A stretch of 64,000 nucleotides of DNA, from assembly GCF_000711235.1 (NCBI RefSeq), contig NZ_JOMI01000001.1, forward strand, positions 744,001 to 808,000, read 5' to 3'. A model generated the notes under the pieces. The model saw only the letters and a list, made by a program, of their open reading frames with translations, ran no database searches and was not told where the DNA came from. Positions 44,332 through 52,927 of the stretch are shown piece by piece. The stretch comes from Prevotella sp. 10(H) (GTDB lineage Bacteria; Bacteroidota; Bacteroidia; Bacteroidales; Dysgonomonadaceae). The stretch's first letter is position 1. The number at the start of each line of letters is the position of its first letter. The position numbers and the translations under genes were made by a program.

Positions 44332-46887
44332 TTCAAGATCATTAAAATAGAGAAATACATATACCTGTTAATATTGCTATTGACGGCGAATAGCTATTTT
44401 ATCTACTCTCAGGAGAATATAAGAACCGGGCTATATTTCCATTCATTCGAAGTAGATAAGGATAAGCGGACAGGGCTTAATCTCACTCCCGGTAAAAGTC
44501 TTCATTTACCTGAAGGATTTACAATGGAGTTTGAAATGAAGTTGAGAGAAGAGGCGCAAAACTACGGTTATATATTCCGGATTATAGGCAACAAGTCTCA
44601 TAATATAGACCTCATCGGCTATCAGTTCAATCCCGAGAGTTTATTTACACTGGTATTGCAAAAAGAAACACTCATTAACTATAATGCAAATGAACTGACC
44701 GGATCATTAGGCAGTAGCTGGATAAAATGTTCTATCCATTTAGATGTTTCATCTAATAAAATAAACCTGTCGATCAATAATATAAAGAAATCCATTGCAT
44801 ATAATCTGCAAGATATGAGCGATTTCGACATTTATTTCGGCCGTATCGAAAATACAAATTTCCATACAACAGATGTTCATCCTATTACTCTCAGGGATAT
44901 TAAAATATACGATCCCGCACAGAAATTAATTCGTCACTGGGAGTTGGGCAAACATCAAAACTCTTTAGTTTACGACATTTGCAAAAAAGATAAAGCTATT
45001 GCCATAAATCCGTCTTGGATGATAGACAAGCATGTAAAATGGAATAAAGAAAAAACATTCAATCTATCCGGACAATATTACCAATATGCATTTGATAAGG
45101 TAAGACAACGAATATTTATTGTCAGGGATAATCAGGTTATAATATATCATGCCCTGACCGGAAAATCCGATACAATACATGCAAAAAACGGTAGCAGGTT
45201 CAATATGAGACCGAACCAAATGGTTTATGACGAAATAAAAGATGAACTGCTCATATATGATTACGGTAAAAATTATCTATCCCGTTTCAGCATGAAAGAG
45301 CAGGATTGGGTGACAGATATTCATTCCTCTTATGGAACGAATTTCTGGCATCATGGCAGGCATTATTCATCGGCAGACAGCACGCTCATTATATTCGGAG
45401 GATACGGTTATCATAAATACAATAGCCTTCTGCAAAAATATAATGCAAAAGACCGGCAATGGGAAACAACGGATCTATCTAAAGATATTCCACCACGCTA
45501 TCTGGGTAGTATGGGATTTATCGACGATCATAGGTTCCTTTATTTCGGCGGATATGGTAGTGAAACGGGTATACAGCAGGAAAGCCCACAAAACTATTAC
45601 GACCTCTATGAAATAGACATTTTAGATAATTCCGTAAAGAAAATCTGGGAAATACCTGCCGTTAACGAGCATTTTACAAACGGTAACTCTATGATAGTAG
45701 ACAGCGTAAAAAAAGTTTTCTATATATTATCATATCCAAATAATAAGTATGCAGGGAACATAACACTGAACGAATATAGTATGGAATCTTCAGAACATCG
45801 ACAGTTGGGAGATTCTATTCCCTATCTGTTTAACGATATCGATTCCTATTGCGATCTTTATTTAAGTGAAGACAAAAACAATCTATATACACTGGTTTCT
45901 GTGAAAAAGGAAGATGATTCGGAAATAACACTTTATTCTATGGCTTATCCGCCACTGAGTAAAAATGAAATAACACAAAGTAATACAGTAGGTGAAACAT
46001 TTAAATGGTATTATATATTGCTTGGAGTTTTCATTGTAGCTATAGTATCATTAATTCTTTTGAAATTAAGGAAAAAGAGTTCTAAAAAGCCTGCCGGACC
46101 CAATAACATACAAAACACAATTATTCCGGATGCAGACTATAACAATATAAACAGGGCATCGTCTATTCATTTGCTCGGGGATTTTAAAGTTACCGGCAAG
46201 GAAAATAAAGATGAAAGTGATAACTTCTCACCTACTATGAGACAGGTTTTTATACTGATATTACTGGCTACGCTCAGTGATGGCAGTATTTCGTCCGACG
46301 AACTGAAAAAGCAGTTGTGGAAAGATAAGGATGAAGTCAATGCCCGCAACAACAGAAATGTATATATCAATAAAATAAGAACCATACTCAAAAACATAGG
46401 TAATGCCGAGATTGTAAACCGAAAAGGTTACTGGAGCCTGAACATCGGAAAAGACATATACTGTGATTATATAAGGATATCTGCTTTAATAGAAAATGCA
46501 GCTAATAATAACATTCAGCAGTCTTTATTACACGAACTGATCGGAATATCATCGCAGGGAACACTATTGCCTCATATGGAAGCAGATTGGCTGGACGCTT
46601 ATAAAGCAGATTTTTCGAACCGAATTATCGAAACATTTGTCACTCTGAGCCAAAGGCCAGCCTATCAGTCAGATTTTGCCCTGCTCCTGAAGATGAGTGA
46701 TATTATCCTGATGCATGATAATACGGACGAATACGGTATAAAGCTGAAATGCTATTCGTTACTGAATCTGAAACGGAATCTACAGGCCAGACAGGCTTTC
46801 GAAAAATTCGCCGACGACTACGAAAAACTGTTAGCTGCTAAGCCTGAATTTACCTTCGAAGATATTCTGAAATTTAAGCCGATATAA
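44329..46887 (+). CDS. Membrane-anchored regulator: LamG-like and Kelch sensor with cytoplasmic winged helix
   Basis: About 852 residues if it starts at the ATA at 44329. The first standard in-frame start, TTG at 44374, would cut the signal peptide (FKIIKIEKYIYLLILLLTANSYFIYSQ region) in half. An ATT at 44341 is a third option. The periplasmic part has a LamG-like domain (about 25-205) and Kelch-like propeller repeats (TLIIFGGYGYHKYN, FLYFGGYGSETG). One membrane helix (WYYILLGVFIVAIVSLILL) lies near residue 560-580. The cytoplasmic part has an OmpR/SARP-like winged helix (FSPTMRQVFILILLATLSDGSISSDELKKQLW in part, VYINKIRTILKNIG) and a TPR-like activator tail. This is a one-component trans-membrane transcription factor. 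Its target genes are unknown. Confidence 0.8.
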   Translation: MFKIIKIEKYIYLLILLLTANSYFIYSQENIRTGLYFHSFEVDKDKRTGLNLTPGKSLHLPEGFTMEFEMKLREEAQNYGYIFRIIGNKSHNIDLIGYQFNPESLFTLVLQKETLINYNANELTGSLGSSWIKCSIHLDVSSNKINLSINNIKKSIAYNLQDMSDFDIYFGRIENTNFHTTDVHPITLRDIKIYDPAQKLIRHWELGKHQNSLVYDICKKDKAIAINPSWMIDKHVKWNKEKTFNLSGQYYQYAFDKVRQRIFIVRDNQVIIYHALTGKSDTIHAKNGSRFNMRPNQMVYDEIKDELLIYDYGKNYLSRFSMKEQDWVTDIHSSYGTNFWHHGRHYSSADSTLIIFGGYGYHKYNSLLQKYNAKDRQWETTDLSKDIPPRYLGSMGFIDDHRFLYFGGYGSETGIQQESPQNYYDLYEIDILDNSVKKIWEIPAVNEHFTNGNSMIVDSVKKVFYILSYPNNKYAGNITLNEYSMESSEHRQLGDSIPYLFNDIDSYCDLYLSEDKNNLYTLVSVKKEDDSEITLYSMAYPPLSKNEITQSNTVGETFKWYYILLGVFIVAIVSLILLKLRKKSSKKPAGPNNIQNTIIPDADYNNINRASSIHLLGDFKVTGKENKDESDNFSPTMRQVFILILLATLSDGSISSDELKKQLWKDKDEVNARNNRNVYINKIRTILKNIGNAEIVNRKGYWSLNIGKDIYCDYIRISALIENAANNNIQQSLLHELIGISSQGTLLPHMEADWLDAYKADFSNRIIETFVTLSQRPAYQSDFALLLKMSDIILMHDNTDEYGIKLKCYSLLNLKRNLQARQAFEKFADDYEKLLAAKPEFTFEDILKFKPI

Positions 46888-46904
46888 GACCTAGATTATA
46901 CCTT

Positions 46905-47678
46905 TTATGGCTTTATCAGCAGATAACCTTTTATTTCATCGTACGGAATATCCAATTCGCGTGTGCCGTCGGCATAAGGTGCTATTTCATAAACATTATA
47001 GAATAAGTTTAAAGCATCCTTTGTCACGAATATATTCTGCGGAAGAGCAAATTTATTATCTAGAAACATCATTCCTGTAGAGTTAATTTGCTTGTCGGCC
47101 GGAATTTCATATTTCTGTCTGAATTTATTTTCAGCGATCTTAGCGAGCGCAACAGTATCGGAAACGATATCACCAACTGATAGTTCTTTACCGCTTTGAG
47201 GATTGAAAAGTAACGAAGTTGTATAAGGGTTACCATGTGCACCACCTGTCATCGTATATGATACGAGTTTTATGTTTGCAATGTCGGATGTTAAGTATTC
47301 AACCGACCCTTTTATGCTGCCGTCCCAATTGAGCGGATAATCCGGATTATCTTTGATGAAGCTTTGATAATTGGTAATAAAGCCTTTGAACAGACTATTA
47401 TAATCTGTCGACGCATCGCCTTCCTGTCCCACTATCGACCTGACAACACGGAAAACGGCATCGTTTATATTTTTTGCCGCTTCATTTTCCCCTCCGGCTA
47501 CGGGAATTGTAGCTACGAACTCAGTTGCATCCTTGCCCGGAAGCGTTAATTGTTCTTTATATTCTACGGTAGAGAATACTAATGCCGACTTGTCTTTTGC
47601 TTCCCCTTTTTGTTTGTTGGATAGGTTACAAGCCGTAGCCAGTAGTATTATTGAAAAAAAATAGATAAGTTTTTTCAT
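46905..47678 (-). CDS. DUF3298/RsiV-like lipoprotein
   Basis: 257 residues with a lipoprotein signal (ATACN, Cys at about residue 17). The fold is that of DUF4163/DUF3298 proteins: an N-terminal strand region (FSTVEYKEQLTLPG), then DUF3298 markers SYTMTGGAHGNPYTTSLLFNPQSGKEL (partly quoted) and the closing FYNVYEIAPYADGTRELDIPYDEIKGYL (partly quoted). The GGAHGN and YxxYEIAPYAxG motifs are diagnostic. The family includes the lysozyme-binding anti-sigma factor RsiV, but a lipidated stand-alone copy has no known partner. It is convergent with the Kelch regulator and divergent from the nitroreductase gene. Confidence 0.85.
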   Translation of the reverse strand: MKKLIYFFSIILLATACNLSNKQKGEAKDKSALVFSTVEYKEQLTLPGKDATEFVATIPVAGGENEAAKNINDAVFRVVRSIVGQEGDASTDYNSLFKGFITNYQSFIKDNPDYPLNWDGSIKGSVEYLTSDIANIKLVSYTMTGGAHGNPYTTSLLFNPQSGKELSVGDIVSDTVALAKIAENKFRQKYEIPADKQINSTGMMFLDNKFALPQNIFVTKDALNLFYNVYEIAPYADGTRELDIPYDEIKGYLLIKP

Positions 47679-47813
47679 TGTAATGCTCTTTATAATTATT
47701 TACATATAAACCCCAATGCAGCGGTTTTTGTTTCCTTATATCCGTATATTCTTTAGGTTTTATATACCATCCGGAAAAATTTCATATATTGTGCCCTCAA
47801 AACAAATAAGCAT

Positions 47814-48410
47814 ATGAACAACAAGATTCTTTACATAGGCATAATACTATTAATCATATCATTACAGGCATGTAATCAATCTAGTAGCGAATCTTTATCG
47901 AAAAAAGATGCTGTACTGTCTGTCATCCACGAAAGAAAGAGCGTCAGAAATTTTGTCAAAGACAGGCCGGTATCGAAAGAAGATATCGAGATGCTTCTGC
48001 GTGCAGGAATGGCCGCGCCGTCGGGGAAGAATGTCCAAGCTTGGGAGTTTGTAGTAATAGATGACCGTAGTACGCTGGATAAGATGGCTGCAGAACTTCC
48101 CACAGCCAAGATGCTGGCGGAAGCACCGATGGCAATTGTTGTTTGTGGCGATACCGTTCGTCAGTCATACTGGTATCTCGATTGCGCAGCTGCTACTGAA
48201 AATATACTGCTGGCTGTCGAGGCTTCAGGTCTTGGCGCTGTGTGGACAGCCGCTTACCCATATCGCGACAGGATGAATACGGTTATTAAGTATACAGAAC
48301 TGCCTCCGCAAATATTACCATTGGTAGTGATTCCCGTAGGTCATCCAATGGGAAAACATAGCCCGAAGGATAAATATGATGAGAAGAAAGTACATATGAA
48401 TAAATGGTAA
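47814..48410 (+). CDS. Nitroreductase-family lipoprotein
   Basis: 198 residues. A nitroreductase fold (VLSVIHERKSVRNFVKDRPV, APSGKNVQAWEFVVIDD, AATENILLAVEASGLGAVWTAAYPY, VVIPVGHPMGK) comes after a lipoprotein signal (ISLQACNQSSS, Cys20). The FMN-contact motifs RKSVRxF and APSGxNxQxW are complete. Members normally work in the cytoplasm with FMN and NAD(P)H, so a lipidated and exported copy is unusual, although such versions are known in Bacteroidetes. It would need flavin outside the cytoplasm. It is convergent with the DUF5686 gene, with 12 bp between stops. Confidence 0.88.
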   Translation: MNNKILYIGIILLIISLQACNQSSSESLSKKDAVLSVIHERKSVRNFVKDRPVSKEDIEMLLRAGMAAPSGKNVQAWEFVVIDDRSTLDKMAAELPTAKMLAEAPMAIVVCGDTVRQSYWYLDCAAATENILLAVEASGLGAVWTAAYPYRDRMNTVIKYTELPPQILPLVVIPVGHPMGKHSPKDKYDEKKVHMNKW

Positions 48411-48422
48411 GCAAAGCGAGAT

Positions 48423-50873
48423 TTACTTTATTCCGAGGGAACTAAGGTTTAAAGAGAATCTGACACCGAATTTCTTAAACTTCACATTATTCAGAGATAC
48501 ATATGTGCCGATACCTATACGTCGGGTAATGGATACAGAATATCCTAGTTCGGCATATGAATCTACATCGGGCGTGAATAAAGTTTTTATATGTATATTC
48601 TCGGTAAAAGGTTTGCCCTGTAGAAAAGGAATGTATTTCAACAAGACATATTTGCCCGAATAATTAAGAAAAATATTCACCCAGTATCTGTTTGTCTGCA
48701 ATTCATAGTTACCGAGTAACAGGAACGAATCGAACAGTGAATTGAGATTGATCAGCAGGTCGGATGCCCCGAAATGCTGATAATCCGCAAAATGCATATT
48801 CTTATCTTTCCTGAGAAATACACCGCCTTCAATTTTATAGTCTATACGGTTGAAGTAGTCCAAATCGATATTATGGATAAAACCTCCTTTCAGCTTCCTG
48901 TATTTCGAATTATTGACCTGCCAAGAAGAAAAGCCTTCCTGATATTCTACATTGAATATCATAGGTACTTTCTTTTCAAGCATCTCTACGCCATCGGAAG
49001 GTGAATAACGGGTAAACGGAGTATAAGACAACGAAAGTGAATAATATGTTCTGTCGAAACGGTCGTCAGGGAAGATATTATCTTTAATATGATGACGGTT
49101 CAAAAGATTAAAATCGGTATGGTTCCTCAACCCGTGGCGCTTTTCTATTCCCAGTGAAGCTGTAGTTTTAATCTTATCCGTGACATATATACTATTACTT
49201 ACATTTGCATAATCCTTTTGAAACAGAAAGTTATAATTCTCCCCCATAAACAGCGAAGCAAAATAGTTCTGATACCGCGTTACCGTAAGGCTGTTGAAGT
49301 CTGCCGACCGCGATCCGGCGGAAAAAGTAAGCTGACCCTGTCTCTTGGGCGAATAATTATACAGTACATCTCCGCCATACAAAGCACGGTGCCGGGCTGT
49401 AAGATAATACACATAGGGTGATATTTCTATCGACTTATTATCTTCCAGTTTACCCTTTATATTAAACTTCTGTCCTACCCAGAAACCATCTACATAGTTA
49501 TAATCCCAAAACACATATTTTACCCCGCTGAAGCGGACAGACCAGTCTGTTGCATTGTTTCCATACAGATAATCTCCGAATAATATCCGGCCGATCCAGT
49601 AGTTCGCAGGATTATATTTTTCCTTATTAAACGGTATAGAATCAATATACAGACTATCATTCGTCAGAGAATGTAAAGGTACAGTCCTTATAGAATCCCA
49701 GTATAATGCATCTTTCTTTTTTGCATCGCTTGAGACAACAAGCCGTTGAGGTGTAATTTCGGCCATCTCCGGGACAATTTCTCTTGCCTTACCTGACAAA
49801 TCGTTATATTTTACCGATGTATAATAACTTACCGTACCCGAAACACCCAACTGATCGAAATTAATATCTGTGCTGTAAGATACAGGCAGGTAAGCATCAT
49901 CTTTAAGTGGCTGGTATGATACGGTAGTGGTACGGTTGACTCCATGCGCTCCATCAGTGATAATAGCCTTATCCACATACCATTCCCCGTCTGCTATAAG
50001 AAGATATCCGCTTATCAGTTCGGGATCTCTGAGCCGGGGCTCTACTTCAATCTTGTGTAATATCTTACCGTTCCTTTTGTAATATCCTCTGTATCTATAT
50101 CTGTAATACGAAAACGCACTGGAATTCAGAGGTGAAATAAATATATTGAACCGTGACGAATATATTGAGCCACCCAGAATATCTATTAATCCCCTGTAAT
50201 TAATTTCATCGGGAATGTTACCGGAGTAGGCTTTTATCGTAAAATGGTAATCGTCGGGATAAGAATAGTCCATTTCGCTGTATATCTCCTGCCTGAATGT
50301 TTTATTCCGGATATCCGAGAGTTTGTATTTCTCTACTTTGAATGTTACCCAGTCGATAATATCGGAAATCTTGTTCATACTGAAATTTCCTTTCGTATAA
50401 AGAAAGCTTTGATAACCGGTAATTGTTTCCGCATAACGCGGGGCTGTACGAATAACTTCGCGCATAATACCTCTTGCCATTGCATTGCGCTGATGGGAGT
50501 TCTGCGTATGGTCTATATGGAGTGAATCAGTTTGCAGGCTTATAGATTCGGTAATCAATGAATCTTTATATAGTATTACTTTACTTTCATACAACTTGTA
50601 GTCTAACTGGTCGAACAGAAGTGTATAACGTCCTTCGGGTAAAGTGGTCTGAAACAATCCTTCCTTATTTGTTACTAGTCCCTGAGATGCTTCCCCGATA
50701 AATACCGATACGCCTTCAAGCGGAACGCCTGAAGTATCTCTCACCACACCTTTCAGATTTTGCGTATGTGCATAGTTAACGCAAAATACTAAGAGTATTA
50801 TATATAAAATTGCCCTTCCCAACGCTTTTACAAATAGAATTTTTAAAAATAGTACTTTCCGTTGAGTGTGCAA
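48423..50873 (-). CDS. DUF5686 outer-membrane protein with carboxypeptidase-like regulatory domain
   Basis: 816 residues. The signal region ends near AHTQ. The first domain (NLKGVVRDTSGVPLEGVSVFI, about 38-120) is the carboxypeptidase-regulatory-like beta-sandwich found before many Bacteroidetes outer-membrane proteins. The rest matches DUF5686: AMARGIMREVIRTAPRYAETITGYQSFLYTKGNF (partly quoted), DYSYPDDYHFTIKAYSGNIP, and a C-terminal barrel-like region that ends in GVRFSLNLSSLGIK. Members are predicted to be outer-membrane beta-barrels with unknown cargo. It stands alone between the nitroreductase and the thioredoxin-like gene. The ATG at 50873 gives a long N-region, so a start a few codons later is possible. 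Confidence 0.85.
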   Translation of the reverse strand: MHTQRKVLFLKILFVKALGRAILYIILLVFCVNYAHTQNLKGVVRDTSGVPLEGVSVFIGEASQGLVTNKEGLFQTTLPEGRYTLLFDQLDYKLYESKVILYKDSLITESISLQTDSLHIDHTQNSHQRNAMARGIMREVIRTAPRYAETITGYQSFLYTKGNFSMNKISDIIDWVTFKVEKYKLSDIRNKTFRQEIYSEMDYSYPDDYHFTIKAYSGNIPDEINYRGLIDILGGSIYSSRFNIFISPLNSSAFSYYRYRYRGYYKRNGKILHKIEVEPRLRDPELISGYLLIADGEWYVDKAIITDGAHGVNRTTTVSYQPLKDDAYLPVSYSTDINFDQLGVSGTVSYYTSVKYNDLSGKAREIVPEMAEITPQRLVVSSDAKKKDALYWDSIRTVPLHSLTNDSLYIDSIPFNKEKYNPANYWIGRILFGDYLYGNNATDWSVRFSGVKYVFWDYNYVDGFWVGQKFNIKGKLEDNKSIEISPYVYYLTARHRALYGGDVLYNYSPKRQGQLTFSAGSRSADFNSLTVTRYQNYFASLFMGENYNFLFQKDYANVSNSIYVTDKIKTTASLGIEKRHGLRNHTDFNLLNRHHIKDNIFPDDRFDRTYYSLSLSYTPFTRYSPSDGVEMLEKKVPMIFNVEYQEGFSSWQVNNSKYRKLKGGFIHNIDLDYFNRIDYKIEGGVFLRKDKNMHFADYQHFGASDLLINLNSLFDSFLLLGNYELQTNRYWVNIFLNYSGKYVLLKYIPFLQGKPFTENIHIKTLFTPDVDSYAELGYSVSITRRIGIGTYVSLNNVKFKKFGVRFSLNLSSLGIK

Positions 50874-50961
50874 GGATTTCTTTGCTATAAATGAGTTTAG
50901 AGCATATTTATTAAAGAGATTTTAATAATTAGTCTTGCTAAGAGGCTAGCGTGGAATTAAT

Positions 50962-51951
50962 TCAATCAACAAATACTACCGGATTTGCATTTCGTAAATA
51001 ATCCTCAACCTGCTGCACATTGGTATCTTTCAATATTACTTTTTTATCTCTGTCTAAAAGATAAATAGCAGGTATAGCCTTAAGGTCATATAAACGTTTA
51101 TTGGTAACATCCTGATTCTTGTCGTAGCAGTTTATCCATTCAGAAGGAAATGCAGGCAGGTATCTTTTCCATTCCGTCAGGTCTTTATCAGGGTAAAATG
51201 CAAATACTGTCAGTCCGTTTTTCAGCATCGTCTTTATAACAGGAGAGTTCATAAGAGCATAACTCGCTTCTTCACAAGCTTCACACCCCGGATTGTAAAA
51301 ATAAAGGAGTGTGTAGCTGCTATTGATATTATAAAGCATATCCGAGCGGCCGGACGGAAGTGTATAACTTATATTCGCAGCTTTATCTCCTACTCTGTTC
51401 TTCATCAGCATTTCCAGATCAAATTTTGCCTTTTCCTTCACTACATCAGAAGCCCGACTGTCATTTACTATATATTCCACTACCGGAATATAATATTCTT
51501 CGTTGCGCATCGGCGAGTTAGGATCATAAAGATATTTATCATACATATCTGTAAAATAACGGAACATCCGGCCTGTTTCTTCTTTTTCGGCCGATGTCAG
51601 TATATTCTTTATCGATGACTCGACATTTTCGAATGAAGTATGCGGAAAAATATCTATGTAATTCGTAAAAGCCTGCTCGGTCACTTCCGGCATATGGCAG
51701 TATACGGTATCCGAAAAATCAAAATTATCCCAGTAATGCGCAGCGAGATATGCTGCACGGTCGGCAGGAGCAGTTAATTGATAAGGAATGGCTATCATAT
51801 TAAATTCCCTCTTCTTATCTGTTTGCAGACTATCTTCTGATATATTATCCTTCTTATCTGAATTTCCGTTGCATGAACAAAATATCAAAACGAAAAATGA
51901 AATGGCAGTTAACTGGCAATGTATGTAGTATTGTTTATTCGATTTAATCAT
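50962..51951 (-). CDS. Thioredoxin-like lipoprotein (DUF5106 type)
   Basis: 329 residues with a lipoprotein signal (FCSCNGNSD, Cys at about residue 27). The N-terminal half is the helical DUF5106 domain (PADRAAYLAAHYWDNFDFSD, NYIDIFPHTSFE). The C-terminal half is a thioredoxin fold with YFYNPGCEACEEASYAL, where the CxxC site is Cys-Glu-Ala-Cys, and the cis-Pro region is KAIPAIYLLD. It should act in the periplasm as a thiol oxidoreductase or a related protein. It is on the minus strand after the TonB receptor and DUF4249 genes, separated from them by a strong terminator, so it is likely a separate unit. Confidence 0.87.
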   Translation of the reverse strand: MIKSNKQYYIHCQLTAISFFVLIFCSCNGNSDKKDNISEDSLQTDKKREFNMIAIPYQLTAPADRAAYLAAHYWDNFDFSDTVYCHMPEVTEQAFTNYIDIFPHTSFENVESSIKNILTSAEKEETGRMFRYFTDMYDKYLYDPNSPMRNEEYYIPVVEYIVNDSRASDVVKEKAKFDLEMLMKNRVGDKAANISYTLPSGRSDMLYNINSSYTLLYFYNPGCEACEEASYALMNSPVIKTMLKNGLTVFAFYPDKDLTEWKRYLPAFPSEWINCYDKNQDVTNKRLYDLKAIPAIYLLDRDKKVILKDTNVQQVEDYLRNANPVVFVD

Positions 51952-52040
51952 GTCACTTGTTTTACAGGTTTCTATAATTAACGAATTAACATATTAATTG
52001 TTCTCTTAGCAGCACGTTTGTTGAAAATATAGGTTTAAAA

Positions 52041-52080
52041 AAACAAAGATACCTGTCAATTTCAACAGATATCTTTGTTT
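52041..52080 (-). terminator. Terminator of the DUF4249/TonB-receptor operon
   Basis: AAACAAAGATA and TATCTTTGTTT pair over 11 bp, continued by CTGT/ACAG after one mismatch. On the minus strand a run of seven T follows. It lies 20 bp past the DUF4249 stop. Confidence 0.9.
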
Positions 52081-52100
52081 ACTTTACTTTTAAAAATCTT

Positions 52101-52910
52101 CTATTCTTCCCACTTGGCGATCACCGATTTACGATCGAAAGAATAGGCATAAAATACACCTAACGCTCCGCCTTTTATATTGGAAGTAGGGTTGTTAAGA
52201 GAGTTACTTATCTCGCTCAAATTAAAAAAGAACGTATAAGAAGGTTTGTCTAGGCACTGGAATTCGATAGTCAATTCATCATCCTGCTTGATAATATCAT
52301 CATCATCCTTATCAGAAAATACAGGTAATGGCAGATGCATTGTATTACCGTCCGTAAACTCGGTTGAAACAGTAATCTCGTCTATGTCTGAACGCTGTTC
52401 CCCATTGATGAATAAAAGGCAACGATAATTTTCATGTTCTTTTCCTACAGGGTCTTTGAAGTGAATCATCGGGATAGCATAATCCATTGCCAGAATCTTG
52501 TATGTGGTCACCGAATCGAGCTTCACCTGCGAGGGCATTCTCGACGTAGCCGTATATTCTATTCCTTCATATAATACCGACATATTGTATGTGCGTCCTT
52601 CTACTCCTTTCAAGGTTTCCGCTACATACCAGCCTGTAGCATCCTGTTCCAATATTTCGGAATTTCCGGCATCGTCGGATATTTTCACTATCGCTCCTTT
52701 AAGGAACGGATATCCGCTGTTGTCATCAAAATCTATCGTATGACTGATACGTACTTTAGCTAATGTATTCTGCGGTACCATCCCTTCTATCTGTATACGC
52801 GGCGGCACGGAACGCAAGTCGACGTCTATTTCTTTTTCGCATGAATAAGCTGTGAAAAGAAAGAGCATTATTGCAGCGGGTAATCTTAGTACTTTATATA
52901 TATTGTTCAT
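52101..52910 (-). CDS. DUF4249 lipoprotein
   Basis: 269 residues with a lipoprotein signal (TAYSCEKEIDVDL, Cys at about residue 24). The mature start, CEKEIDVDLRSVPPRIQIEGMV, and the first strands with ISHTIDFDD, are the standard opening of DUF4249 proteins. These are encoded beside TonB-dependent receptors in many Bacteroidetes and probably assist the receptor at the cell surface. The receptor gene is directly upstream (17 bp between stop and start), and the terminator at 52041 ends the unit. Nothing in the sequence shows the ligand. Confidence 0.88.
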   Translation of the reverse strand: MNNIYKVLRLPAAIMLFLFTAYSCEKEIDVDLRSVPPRIQIEGMVPQNTLAKVRISHTIDFDDNSGYPFLKGAIVKISDDAGNSEILEQDATGWYVAETLKGVEGRTYNMSVLYEGIEYTATSRMPSQVKLDSVTTYKILAMDYAIPMIHFKDPVGKEHENYRCLLFINGEQRSDIDEITVSTEFTDGNTMHLPLPVFSDKDDDDIIKQDDELTIEFQCLDKPSYTFFFNLSEISNSLNNPTSNIKGGALGVFYAYSFDRKSVIAKWEE

Positions 52911-52927
52911 AATCTTAATTTTAGCAG

